A stretch of DNA of 64,000 nt from Bacteroidetes bacterium 43-93 (GTDB lineage Bacteria; Bacteroidota; Bacteroidia; Chitinophagales; Chitinophagaceae), in contig MKUO01000018.1 of NCBI GenBank assembly GCA_001897855.1, forward strand, positions 289,463 to 353,462. Reading direction: 5' to 3'. The position numbers and the translations under genes are program-made. Below, one piece after another: positions 36,927 to 46,028 of the stretch (the first letter of the stretch is position 1; every line of letters starts with the position of its first letter). The notes beneath the pieces were generated by a model. It was not told where the DNA came from. It worked only from the letters and a program-made list of their open reading frames with translations, and ran no database searches.

Positions 36927-38060
36927 TTATTTGAATACTTTGTCTATCACTTCAAATATCCGCATCATATCCTCCTCGTTCATATTGGATCCCGACGGCA
37001 GGCATAGCCCGTTCTCAAACAACTTATCAGAAATGCCTTTGCCATAATAGGGCGCATTATCAAATATCGGTTGCAGGTGCATTGGTTTCCATAACGGCCT
37101 TGACTCTATATTTTCAGCATCAAGAGCTAGCCTTAATGTTTCTCTTGTTACGCCACCTGTCTGAGCAGGGTCAATTAACACTGTACTCAACCACCTGTTA
37201 CTGTAATAGCCGGCAGGTTCATCTACAAAGCTAACACTGACAATACCTTTCATCTTCGCATGATATTGTTCATATACAGCCCTGCGTCTTTCTATTCTGT
37301 CTTTCAACACTTCCATCTGCCCACGCCCGATACCCGCGCAGATATTACTCATACGATAATTGTAGCCTACATGAGAATGTTGGTAATGTGGTGCTGCATC
37401 CCTTGCCTGTGTAGCAAGAAATGTTGCTTTTGCAGTAACATCTTTGTCATGCGCTACTAAGGCACCACCTCCGGACGTTGTGATGATCTTATTGCCATTG
37501 AAAGACAAAATGCCAATGCTGCCAAACGTGCCACACATCTTACCATTTACAGAAGATCCCAATGCCTCTGCCGCATCTTCTATCACAGGGATATTATACC
37601 TGCCTGCTATCTCCATGATCTCGTTGATACGCGCGGGCATACCGTAAAGATGTACAGGAATGATAGCCTTAGGCTTTTTTCCTTTTGCTATCCTGTCCTT
37701 TATAGCGGTTTCCAATGTATCCGGGCACATATTCCAGGTATCTGTTTCACTATCAACAAATACCGGCGTGGCAGATAAATATTTTATAGGATTAGCGGAC
37801 GCTGAAAAAGTCATGCTTTGGCATATCACTTCGTCTCCCGGTTCCACACCGGCTATTACTAATGCAAGATGTAAAGCCGCGGTTCCGGAGCTAAGCGCTG
37901 CCGCATATATTTTATCGTCTAAAAAACTGGCGATGTCCTTCTCAAACCCATCTACATTTGGGCCCAAAGGAGCCACCCAGTTGGTATCAAAGGCTTCATG
38001 AACATAGTTTAGTTCTGTGCCGCCCATGTGTGGTGATGATAACCAGATCTTTGGTTTCAT
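36927..38060 (-). CDS. DegT/DnrJ/EryC1 sugar aminotransferase (PglE-like)
   Basis: 377 residues. This PLP enzyme probably adds the 4-amino group to a UDP-4-keto-6-deoxy-GlcNAc in the N,N'-diacetylbacillosamine route. The N-terminal IWLSSPHMGGTELNYV and TNWVAPLGPNVDGFE are characteristic of PglE-type members. The PLP lysine is in SFNGNKIITTSGGG, and EDAAEALGS holds the Asp that contacts the cofactor ring. It is the last gene of the cluster, directly after PglD- and PglC-like genes, which supports the assignment. The matching 4,6-dehydratase (PglF) is not in the window. Confidence 0.88.
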   Translation of the reverse strand: MKPKIWLSSPHMGGTELNYVHEAFDTNWVAPLGPNVDGFEKDIASFLDDKIYAAALSSGTAALHLALVIAGVEPGDEVICQSMTFSASANPIKYLSATPVFVDSETDTWNMCPDTLETAIKDRIAKGKKPKAIIPVHLYGMPARINEIMEIAGRYNIPVIEDAAEALGSSVNGKMCGTFGSIGILSFNGNKIITTSGGGALVAHDKDVTAKATFLATQARDAAPHYQHSHVGYNYRMSNICAGIGRGQMEVLKDRIERRRAVYEQYHAKMKGIVSVSFVDEPAGYYSNRWLSTVLIDPAQTGGVTRETLRLALDAENIESRPLWKPMHLQPIFDNAPYYGKGISDKLFENGLCLPSGSNMNEEDMMRIFEVIDKVFK

Positions 38061-38069
38061 GAGTTTCGT

Positions 38070-38669
38070 TTAGTTTGATTGACTGATGATCCTGCCCGGG
38101 TTGCCTACTACCTTGGCACCATCCGGCACGTCGTTAATAATAACGCTACCTGCACCTATTACACACCACTTCCCTATTTTTTTACCCGGTATTACTACAG
38201 TTGCTGCACCTATATGAGTTCCCTCGCCTACGCTCACATCACCACACAAAGCTACGTTTGGCGATATATGCACATAATCTTCCAGCACACAGTCATGATC
38301 TATAGATGCGTTGGTATTGATAATGCAATGCCTGCCTATAATAGCATCAGGGTTTACAGAAACACCTGCCATTACCACAGTACCCCTGTCTATACTGGCA
38401 CTCTTACTAATAGTTGCACCGGGATGTACCACCGAATAAAATAAAGTATCCGGCGATAGCTTCTCTGCGATCTTTTTGCGTGTCGCATTGTCTCCAATTG
38501 AAACTATTAATGGCGTGTCCTCGTAGCCCGCCTCTTGGGGCAAGGTAACCTCATAACCACTCAAATGTTCCTGGGGGCTATCATCCCACACCATTATTTC
38601 CCTGATACCGTTCAGTTCCAGGATATCAACTATAACCTTGCCGTGTCCGCTTGCTCCGTAAATGATCAT
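38070..38669 (-). CDS. PglD-like sugar N-acetyltransferase
   Basis: 199 residues. The N-terminal Rossmann-like region (MIIYGASGHGKVIVDIL) binds the UDP-sugar. The C-terminal left-handed beta helix has hexapeptide repeats and IDHDCVLEDYVHISP, with the histidine expected to be the general base. PglD acetylates the 4-amine of UDP-4-amino-bacillosamine precursor with acetyl-CoA. The stop-proximal end overlaps nothing; its start overlaps the 3' end of the PglC-like gene by 4 bp. Confidence 0.88.
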   Translation of the reverse strand: MIIYGASGHGKVIVDILELNGIREIMVWDDSPQEHLSGYEVTLPQEAGYEDTPLIVSIGDNATRKKIAEKLSPDTLFYSVVHPGATISKSASIDRGTVVMAGVSVNPDAIIGRHCIINTNASIDHDCVLEDYVHISPNVALCGDVSVGEGTHIGAATVVIPGKKIGKWCVIGAGSVIINDVPDGAKVVGNPGRIISQSN

Positions 38670-39292
38670 ACTAAATCCTGTTTTGGCGTGCCTTTAAATT
38701 TTTCCATCGTTGTCGCATCTGTTTGATTCACCCCTTTTGCAGCAAATACTTTTCCTATGGTCATAAAAACGATCTTCATATCCAGTGCAAAACTAAGATG
38801 ATTCACATAGTAAACATCATATTCAAATTTATCCTCCCAGGATATGGAGTTACGGCCATTTACCTGGGCCCATCCTGTAATGCCGGGTTTTACGTCATGC
38901 CTCGTACGTTGGCGCTCACTATACAAAGGCAGATACTCAGCCAGTAAAGGCCTTGGCCCAATCAAACTCATATCACCCTTCAATACATTTATCAATTGCA
39001 GCAATTCATCAAGAGACGCTTTTCGTACGATCCTGCCTATTGTAGTAAGCCTTTCACTATCGGGGAGCAGGTTACCATGCTCATCCTTCTTATCATTCAT
39101 GGTCTTGAACTTCAATATCCGGAATATCCGTCCTTTATATCCCGGTCTTGGCTGCACAAAAAATGGTTTGCCATCATTGGCAATAAAAAGCAATATCATC
39201 GTCAACAGAATAAGGGGGGATAATATCACCAGCACTACAAGCGATATGATCTTGTCAGCCAATGGTTTTATGACGTCCCTGTATAGTCGCAT
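38666..39292 (-). CDS. PglC-like phosphoglycosyl transferase (initiating enzyme)
   Basis: 208 residues, the small monotopic phosphoglycosyl transferase type. It has an N-terminal re-entrant hydrophobic segment (about 12-36), PFFVQPRPGYKG, FKTMND, the catalytic Asp-Glu in KASLDELLQL, and GPRPLL and PGITGWAQVNGR. It transfers a sugar-1-phosphate, here probably diacetylbacillosamine-P, to undecaprenyl phosphate and so starts repeat-unit synthesis on the inner membrane. Its start overlaps the stop of the GT4 gene by one base. Confidence 0.9.
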   Translation of the reverse strand: MRLYRDVIKPLADKIISLVVLVILSPLILLTMILLFIANDGKPFFVQPRPGYKGRIFRILKFKTMNDKKDEHGNLLPDSERLTTIGRIVRKASLDELLQLINVLKGDMSLIGPRPLLAEYLPLYSERQRTRHDVKPGITGWAQVNGRNSISWEDKFEYDVYYVNHLSFALDMKIVFMTIGKVFAAKGVNQTDATTMEKFKGTPKQDLV

Positions 39293-40527
39293 TATGCTAT
39301 TGCCTTATTTACTACTTGTGCAATAAAATCTACCATCCGTCCATATACCACGTGAGCATCACCTAACTGTCCTGTCAGTGCAAAAGCATTGCTTTTATAT
39401 TGTTGCAGTAATTCTTTATTCTCTATAAAACCTTCAATATTTTTTGCCAGGCCGGCAGCATCACCACTTTCATTATTGAAGCCCACTTTATTGTTCACGA
39501 TAATATCAGCCATCTCACTATTCAGCGAATTCATGATTGGTAGCCCCGCTGCTAGGTAGTCAAACAATTTATAGGTGACTGACTGTGTAGCTCCGGGTAC
39601 ATGTTGTGTAAGCCCTATATCTGATAAGTACAGTTCACGATACATCCCTTCATGATCCAGCCAGCCCAGGTATTGCACATTAGATAATTGCTTCTGCCTC
39701 TCTTTAACCAATTCCTCCTGCGGCCCTTTACCTGCTATTACAAATTTTGTTTTACCGGGATATTCTTTCTCCAGTATCTCAGCTGCATTCAGTATCGTGG
39801 GTATGTCGTAAGAGCTTGCAAGAGAACCTGCATAGATGATCCTAATTACAGACTCATCCTTTTTATGTGTAATACTCAGCTTTTCAAACGCCTGCTTTAT
39901 CTCTTCATAAGGCACGGCAGGGTAAAAACATCCTGTCGGCTTATTCGTCTTAAAATATTGCTGCGCCCATTTTATATAGTCGTTAGATATAGCAGTTACG
40001 CCTGCGCAGTCGCGCATGATCTTTTTTACTTTACCATAAAATGGCGATAAAGCTGTCTTTGCCAAGCCTTTTACTGAAGACGGGAATGCTTTGATAAACA
40101 CATCCGGCCACGGATCTATTATATCTACGATCACAGGTACGCCATGTTGCTTCCCCCATGCCGTTATCTTCTGCACCGTACTAAGAGGTGGCAGGCTTAT
40201 CAACATCGCATCGGGTTTATCTTTTCTCTGTTCTATCTCTTGCAACATTTTTTTTGCAAGGTCCAGGTGTGCCATCATGCGATCTGCGGAGATATTCTTT
40301 TGGTAGGGTTTGGAATGTACATACACAACTTCATATCGGTCCGGCATCACCGTATGATACGAATTAGATTCATACCGCTGCGATTTCGAGAAGTGATTAA
40401 ATGTCGTAGTAAAGAATACAATATTATGCCCGGCCTGTATAGCAGCATCCGCAATGCCCATAAAGCGCATTGGGCGTACCTTATCTATAGGTGTAGGTTC
40501 AAAAGCCGATATCAGCCAGATGTTCAT
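39292..40527 (-). CDS. GT4-family glycosyltransferase
   Basis: 411 residues with a GT-B fold. The N-terminal strand is MNIWLISAFEPTP. The donor-binding half contains IIYAGSLASSYDIPTIL, KFVIAGKGPQ and the region DIGLTQHVPGATQSVTYKLFDYLAAGLPIM, in place of the more usual E-x7-E motif. The arrangement resembles WbuB-type enzymes that often add the second sugar after the initiating transferase, and its position next to the PglC-like gene fits that. Donor sugar unknown. Confidence 0.82.
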   Translation of the reverse strand: MNIWLISAFEPTPIDKVRPMRFMGIADAAIQAGHNIVFFTTTFNHFSKSQRYESNSYHTVMPDRYEVVYVHSKPYQKNISADRMMAHLDLAKKMLQEIEQRKDKPDAMLISLPPLSTVQKITAWGKQHGVPVIVDIIDPWPDVFIKAFPSSVKGLAKTALSPFYGKVKKIMRDCAGVTAISNDYIKWAQQYFKTNKPTGCFYPAVPYEEIKQAFEKLSITHKKDESVIRIIYAGSLASSYDIPTILNAAEILEKEYPGKTKFVIAGKGPQEELVKERQKQLSNVQYLGWLDHEGMYRELYLSDIGLTQHVPGATQSVTYKLFDYLAAGLPIMNSLNSEMADIIVNNKVGFNNESGDAAGLAKNIEGFIENKELLQQYKSNAFALTGQLGDAHVVYGRMVDFIAQVVNKAIA

Positions 40528-40533
40528 CTTTCG

Positions 40534-42261
40534 TTATCGTTCTACTATGCAGTTCTCCAGCACCAGCATATCCATGCGTGTACGCAAAAAACAGTCTAAT
40601 GCCTCTGCCGGTGTATTTACTATTGGTTCGTTCTCGTTAAACGATGTATTCAGCAATATAGGCACACCTGTCTTCTTTCTGAAGGCATCTATTAGTCCAT
40701 AGTATCTTGGAGATACTTCTTTATCTACGCTTTGCAACCTGCCTGTTCCATCTACGTGTGTTACAGCAGGTATCTCTGCATGTTTTTCTTTTTTTATCGG
40801 GAATACCTTCTCCATAAATGGCACATTCTCCGTCCGTTCAAAATATTCAGGTACATATTCCCTTAATATGGATGGAGCAAATGGTCGAAAGCTTTCGCGT
40901 CGTTTGATCTTAGCATTAAGCAAATCCTTCGCGTCTGTCCTGCGTGGATCCGCCAATATAGAACGTCCACCCAGTGCACGCGGCCCAAATTCTGCTCTTC
41001 CCTGGAACCATCCTATCACACCTGCATTTACCAGTTTGTCTGATACATAATCATACAATTGCGCATCTTCAAGTCGTTTATAATTTATATCCCTGCTTTT
41101 CAAAAATTCCTCTATCTGCTCATTGCTGAATTTGCTGCCTGTATATGCCGAATAAATAGGCTTAGCTCGTGGCATATCCAGCAATTGGTTATACACATAA
41201 TAGGCAGCACCCATAGAGATACCCGCATCATGCCCTGCTGATGGTATATACAACTCTTCAAATCCAGAATTGGCCAGTATCTTACCATTTGCTACCGAGT
41301 TTTGCGCTACACCACCGGCAACACATAAATTCTTTAATCCTGTTCGTTTTTGCAGATGGTTGACTATATGAAATATAAGTTCTTCTGTAAATCGCTGTAC
41401 GGAAGCTGCAATGTCTTTATGATATTGTGTCAGTTCATCTTCTTTTTTCCTTGCAGGGCCAAACTTCTCTTCCATATAAGACGTAAACAAAGTACCTACA
41501 ACCGGTATATGATCATCACCATAAGTAACTACTACATCTTTGGCCGATTTGAAATACTTTGGATTCCAATCGAACAATCCGTTATCGGTAAACCTGATTA
41601 CATCTCTAAGCTTATCTACATATTTAGGTTCGCCATAAGGGGCAAGGCCCATTACTTTGTATTCATCACCATAATGCGGAAAGCCAAGGAATTGCGTAAA
41701 CGATGTGTAGAAGGTACCGACAGAAACGGGGAAATCTACGGAGTCTAATACTTCTATTTTATTCCCCTTGCCACGGCCTATCATCGTAGTGGTGAAGTCT
41801 CCTGATCCGTCTATAGACAATAAAGCAGCTTCGTCAAACGGACTCGCAAAGAATGCAGAGGCAAGGTGGCTTCTATGATGCTCCACCTGGTGTATTTTAG
41901 GTTTGATCTTATCAGTATCAACGCCTGACATACGAGAAAATTCCTGCTCCAGCGATGCAACTTTTTTGTTGTTGCTCAACCTGTTTAATACAGTCTTTAC
42001 ACCGCCTTGCGGGTTCTTTAGCAGGTACAGCATTTTCTTATCCAGTTTAGCCTTAGGGTCTCTTCCTATCGCTATATGGTCTACCTGGTCCAGGGTGATG
42101 CCTAATTCATCCAAACAAAACTGTATCGCTTTTTCAGGGAAACCTGCCCAGTGCTTCACACGGGTAAATCGCTCTTCTTCTGATGCGGCTATTAACACAC
42201 CATCTTTTAATATAGCAGCGCTAGAGTCCGCATGGTATGCATTAATACCTAAGATTATCAT
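40534..42261 (-). CDS. NodU/CmcH-family carbamoyltransferase
   Basis: 575 residues, full length. The N-terminal Kae1-like domain has the metal-binding INAYHADSSAA and VEHHRSHLASAFFASPF (His residues) and ALLSIDGSGD. The C-terminal carbamoyltransferase domain has QGRAEFGPRALGGRSILADPR. The enzyme makes carbamoyl-adenylate from carbamoyl phosphate and ATP and transfers the carbamoyl to a hydroxyl, as NodU does on Nod factors. In this cluster the acceptor should be a sugar of the repeat unit. Confidence 0.92.
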   Translation of the reverse strand: MIILGINAYHADSSAAILKDGVLIAASEEERFTRVKHWAGFPEKAIQFCLDELGITLDQVDHIAIGRDPKAKLDKKMLYLLKNPQGGVKTVLNRLSNNKKVASLEQEFSRMSGVDTDKIKPKIHQVEHHRSHLASAFFASPFDEAALLSIDGSGDFTTTMIGRGKGNKIEVLDSVDFPVSVGTFYTSFTQFLGFPHYGDEYKVMGLAPYGEPKYVDKLRDVIRFTDNGLFDWNPKYFKSAKDVVVTYGDDHIPVVGTLFTSYMEEKFGPARKKEDELTQYHKDIAASVQRFTEELIFHIVNHLQKRTGLKNLCVAGGVAQNSVANGKILANSGFEELYIPSAGHDAGISMGAAYYVYNQLLDMPRAKPIYSAYTGSKFSNEQIEEFLKSRDINYKRLEDAQLYDYVSDKLVNAGVIGWFQGRAEFGPRALGGRSILADPRRTDAKDLLNAKIKRRESFRPFAPSILREYVPEYFERTENVPFMEKVFPIKKEKHAEIPAVTHVDGTGRLQSVDKEVSPRYYGLIDAFRKKTGVPILLNTSFNENEPIVNTPAEALDCFLRTRMDMLVLENCIVER

Positions 42262-42268
42262 TGAATTT

Positions 42269-43417
42269 TTATTTTATAGTTTGTGCGGGTACCGCTTCAG
42301 CGATACCAAACATATTCTCGTATCCCTTTTTTATGGAAGGGATATCTACTTTGTCTAACGCGTAAGCATAGGCCTGTTTGGTCCAGTGCTCGTAAGTATA
42401 ATGATCAAGGTCCGTTAACTCTTCTATACTTTTAACAAGATCAACTGTATTATCTATACTGACATTGTAACCCGCTTTATTTTTTTGAAGATCGTTCCAC
42501 GGTGTAAACCAGCTGGTAATGACAGGCATTCCCGCGGATAATGCTTCAAAAATGGAATGTCCGAAATTCTCACTCTTGCTAGGTTGCACCATTACATGAT
42601 AATGACTCAACGTTTCTTTTACTTTTTTGGGTTCTAAAGCACCTTTATAATTGACCTCTACATTTGATGGCAGGCCGGTCATCAGTACTTTACACTCTTC
42701 CCAGTATGCCTCATCCTTTACCGGCCCGTAGATGTCATAAACTGCATGACTCTTACATCGCGCCAAAGCTTCTATCACCAGTTTTATATTCTTCATAGGG
42801 CTTATTAGAGCTATGCTAAGCAATCTAAGTTTTCCCACCTCTTTCTCTAATGGATCCTGATAACCGCTTAGTTTTGGAAAATTCGGCACTACCCATATTT
42901 TTCTTTTATTGCCAAACTGATCCCCGATAAATTGTGCCTCTTCTTCTGTAGTGGCGTGAAATTCTGCCAAACGATGCCATGAACGAAGCTTGAAGATGGT
43001 TAGAAATATTTTCTTCTTTATGCCTTTCTGGCTCAATGCACCAGGGTGCAACATCCCTCTCACGGAAAGTATCTTTTGGGCTTGAGTTGTAGCCAGCAAT
43101 GGCGCTATAGAAAAATACCGGGAGAATATTCCATTTATAAAAACCACATCAGGCTGCACTTGGTCCAAAAGCTTTTGCAGGATATTTTGTTGGCATTCAT
43201 CCGGGGTGGCGTAATATACTTTGGTATTATAGTTGTATTGCTGCCAGCCGTTGCGGCCTACATTCAGCAAAGAGCCATCCATATCCTTATCACTACAAAA
43301 CACATAGAAGATTACTTCATCGGAGGTAAAATTCTTTACCATATTATCCAGTGACTGTATGGGTCCGCCTGCCTTGTAGGCAGGCATAAAATACTCGTAT
43401 GTTACAAATATTTTTAT
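42269..43417 (-). CDS. GT4-family glycosyltransferase with apparent non-AUG (ATA) start
   Basis: About 382 residues if read from the ATA at 43417. The first ATG is at 43387, but the ten codons before it encode KIFVTYEYF just ahead of MPAYKAGGP. This is the first beta strand and glycine loop of the family, so translation should begin upstream of the ATG. In that frame no ATG, GTG or TTG exists between the TAA at 43426 and 43387; the only upstream candidates are ATC, CTG or ATA. ATA at 43417 overlaps the upstream stop by one base (TGATA), like the common TGATG coupling. C-terminal GT-B features include LLSIALISPMKN, YDIYGPVKDE and SENFGHSIFEALSAGMPVI. Donor and acceptor unknown. Confidence 0.78.
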   Translation of the reverse strand: MKIFVTYEYFMPAYKAGGPIQSLDNMVKNFTSDEVIFYVFCSDKDMDGSLLNVGRNGWQQYNYNTKVYYATPDECQQNILQKLLDQVQPDVVFINGIFSRYFSIAPLLATTQAQKILSVRGMLHPGALSQKGIKKKIFLTIFKLRSWHRLAEFHATTEEEAQFIGDQFGNKRKIWVVPNFPKLSGYQDPLEKEVGKLRLLSIALISPMKNIKLVIEALARCKSHAVYDIYGPVKDEAYWEECKVLMTGLPSNVEVNYKGALEPKKVKETLSHYHVMVQPSKSENFGHSIFEALSAGMPVITSWFTPWNDLQKNKAGYNVSIDNTVDLVKSIEELTDLDHYTYEHWTKQAYAYALDKVDIPSIKKGYENMFGIAEAVPAQTIK

Positions 43418-44814
43418 CAGGATTTAATATATTTATTCAGCCGTGGAAATATTAGCCAGTTACCCAGCAACAATACAACTACATAATTTCTTATAGACCC
43501 GAGGTAGAATATGATATCTGACTCAAACGTACCAAGGCTCATAAACACGGCAATAAACAGGCAATAGGTAAATATCAGGTTGTATCGCGTACTGTTCATA
43601 ATATAAGATGCCGCCTTGCCTATCCCAAAGGCAATGATCAAAAGCGGAATTATCATGCCCCAAAGGCCGAAATCAATATAAAAATCACAAAAATAGCCCA
43701 TTGATATGGAGGTACCATGTGCAGCATCCGTAAATGTTTTTCCTGTGTAGTAAGACGCTTTTGTCGATGGATCAAGAATGCCTTTGTTATCAGAAAATGT
43801 TCTTGGCATTAATAGAAAAGTCAATGCGCTGGTAGTGTTTTTACCATCATCAAATGGTATTACAGAGGGCACACGCGAGTAAACAGAAGAATACTGTTGC
43901 ATATACTGCATGCGGTGCAGCAATATCTCTCCACCTTCAGAAAAGGCATCTGCATTATAAGCCTCTGCCTGGTCTGCCACATAGTTCAGTGCATCAGATG
44001 TGCTTACGGATATCTCTTGCTGCCGGCTCCCCTGGTTCAGATAATTTCTATAATCGTTCTTGATACTCGACCAAAAGACCATCAATACAATGACGAAGAC
44101 GACAAACGGTAACAAACGTACAATAGTTTTGGTTTTGATATTTGGGAACACCGTAAGGTAAGCGATAAGGACATATATAAATATCTCTTTAAAGCTGGAA
44201 AAATAGGACACAAAGCTTAATACAAACTCTGCTATAAAGATGAAAATGATAAGATTGCGGTATTGCGTCTTTCGAAGAAAAACTATAAAAAGCAACATTA
44301 TCAAAAACAACTTTTTAATTACCGCAAATGATTGTATCAACTGACTAACGGACGATATAGAACGTGTGGCAGATATTAATATTGGAAAAATAATGGAAGT
44401 AATAACATAAGCCGTCAATACCTTTTTAACATCCAGCTCCATCACAGCGGCACGTAGATCATCCAGGCGCGGCACCTTTTTCATCTTAAACACAACAGAA
44501 GCAAGCCACGCCATTAATGCCAATTGCATCAATGTAAATATTATAAGAAACTCAGAGTCAACACTTTCATATAACGAATCCAAAGGCTTACCTAAAAAAT
44601 CCGCATACCATATTGCACCAAATATTTGCAACAATTGGTAAGCAAACAGATATGGCAGCATTGGTGGTATTCTTGGGGTCCACAAGAAGGCAACGATAGC
44701 CGCAAGGGTTAATCCTGCTATTATGGAAACAATGGCATATTGAGAAATAAACGCATATAATGAGAAAATTACGATTATTGAGACTATTGCGTTATTGGGT
44801 CTTTTCTCTGCCAT
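43417..44814 (-). CDS. Wzy-like polysaccharide polymerase / O-antigen ligase-type membrane protein
   Basis: 465 residues with about 11-12 predicted helices and a large extracytoplasmic loop (about 265-365) containing YRNYLNQGSRQQE and a region ending TSISMGYFCDFYIDFG. This is the typical plan of oligosaccharide repeat-unit polymerases, which have little conserved sequence. It would join lipid-linked repeat units on the periplasmic face. Assigned by topology and context, so an unrelated polytopic protein cannot be excluded. Confidence 0.68.
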   Translation of the reverse strand: MAEKRPNNAIVSIIVIFSLYAFISQYAIVSIIAGLTLAAIVAFLWTPRIPPMLPYLFAYQLLQIFGAIWYADFLGKPLDSLYESVDSEFLIIFTLMQLALMAWLASVVFKMKKVPRLDDLRAAVMELDVKKVLTAYVITSIIFPILISATRSISSVSQLIQSFAVIKKLFLIMLLFIVFLRKTQYRNLIIFIFIAEFVLSFVSYFSSFKEIFIYVLIAYLTVFPNIKTKTIVRLLPFVVFVIVLMVFWSSIKNDYRNYLNQGSRQQEISVSTSDALNYVADQAEAYNADAFSEGGEILLHRMQYMQQYSSVYSRVPSVIPFDDGKNTTSALTFLLMPRTFSDNKGILDPSTKASYYTGKTFTDAAHGTSISMGYFCDFYIDFGLWGMIIPLLIIAFGIGKAASYIMNSTRYNLIFTYCLFIAVFMSLGTFESDIIFYLGSIRNYVVVLLLGNWLIFPRLNKYIKS

Positions 44815-44816
44815 TT

Positions 44817-46028
44817 TTAATTCTTAATACTTAACTCTAATGCTGATAGAATTTCACTCTTAAAAGCCTTCTCACTAAAAAGCTTTTGTACTCTTTGCCT
44901 GCCGTTCTGCCCCATCTCCATTAAAGTTTGCCGGTCATACAATTTATATATCCTATCGGCGATACTGGAAGGATCTTCCTTATCAACTACGAAACCGGTC
45001 TTTCCATCCTTTACGATCTCACCTAGTGCGCCGGCATCTGTCACGATGGTTGCGCAATAATACATACCCGATTCAGCTGCTACCAATCCAAAAGACTCAT
45101 TTTTTCTGCTAGGCACCACTACAACATCAAGACTTTCATAAACCTGCCCCTTATCCTCCACATATCCGTTCCAATTCACCATTTTATCTAATCCGTTTGC
45201 AGATATTTTGTTTTTCAAAATTTCAATGTAATGATTATCACCGGTACCGGTGATAGATAAGGTGAAAGCCATCTTTCCCTTTAATAAGATGAGGGCATCT
45301 ATAAGATCTTCGTGTCCTTTGGTTTTCAACACTTGCCCTATAATACCTATTCTCAATACGTCGCCCGGCATATATGCCTTTTCTACCTCTTCAACCTCTT
45401 TTGTGCTGTTGTATACAACCGTGATCATTTTCTCGCAAACACCACAAGCCAATAGGTCGTTCTTAATAAATTCAGAAACAGCAATAAACCTATTTGTCTT
45501 GGGTAACACTTTCTGAATAAATCCCTTGCCTCTTTTTACATAGGCATGTTCTTCATGCACATGCAGCACTACCGACTTCTTTTTTAAGAATGGCCATAAC
45601 AATATTACATTACGATACGAGTCTGTATAAATAATATCCGGCTTATACTCTTTCGCTATTTTCCAATAAGACAACCATGCACCGGGTATATGTATCAGGC
45701 TGTCCAATGTCCACAAGGGTTTTGTAATATATATCCACCCCAGCTTAATGATCTTATATGCAATATTCCTTTGTTCAAGCTCCTTTTTAAACGCACCATC
45801 GTTCCACCCGCTGATGATCGTCAGCACATCGCTATGTGCATTCAATGCTTCAAGTGCCTGCAAGCCCACTACCTCTTTGCCGTATATATAGTTCCCTGCA
45901 ATTACAGCCAATATCCTGGGCTTCTTACACTTTTCCAGAAGGTATTTTTTTAAGAAGGCTAAGGATATTATTACAAATATGTTCGAAGGAAAAATCCGCA
46001 ACAATCTCTTTTGATCGCGTACCGGCAT
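44817..46028 (-). CDS. GT4-family glycosyltransferase, start uncertain
   Basis: 403 residues if begun at the only in-frame ATG (46028), which overlaps the preceding gene by 104 bp. The fold begins near residue 36 with KKPRILAVIAGNYIYG, so the first 34 residues may not be translated. Possible alternative starts are CTG 45938 or TTG 45911. The C-terminal half has RIGIIGQVLKTKGHEDLI, FTLSITGTGD and SRKNESFGLVAAESGMY, the latter matching the GT4 donor-site E-x7-E region. Donor unknown. Confidence 0.8.
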   Translation of the reverse strand: MPVRDQKRLLRIFPSNIFVIISLAFLKKYLLEKCKKPRILAVIAGNYIYGKEVVGLQALEALNAHSDVLTIISGWNDGAFKKELEQRNIAYKIIKLGWIYITKPLWTLDSLIHIPGAWLSYWKIAKEYKPDIIYTDSYRNVILLWPFLKKKSVVLHVHEEHAYVKRGKGFIQKVLPKTNRFIAVSEFIKNDLLACGVCEKMITVVYNSTKEVEEVEKAYMPGDVLRIGIIGQVLKTKGHEDLIDALILLKGKMAFTLSITGTGDNHYIEILKNKISANGLDKMVNWNGYVEDKGQVYESLDVVVVPSRKNESFGLVAAESGMYYCATIVTDAGALGEIVKDGKTGFVVDKEDPSSIADRIYKLYDRQTLMEMGQNGRQRVQKLFSEKAFKSEILSALELSIKN

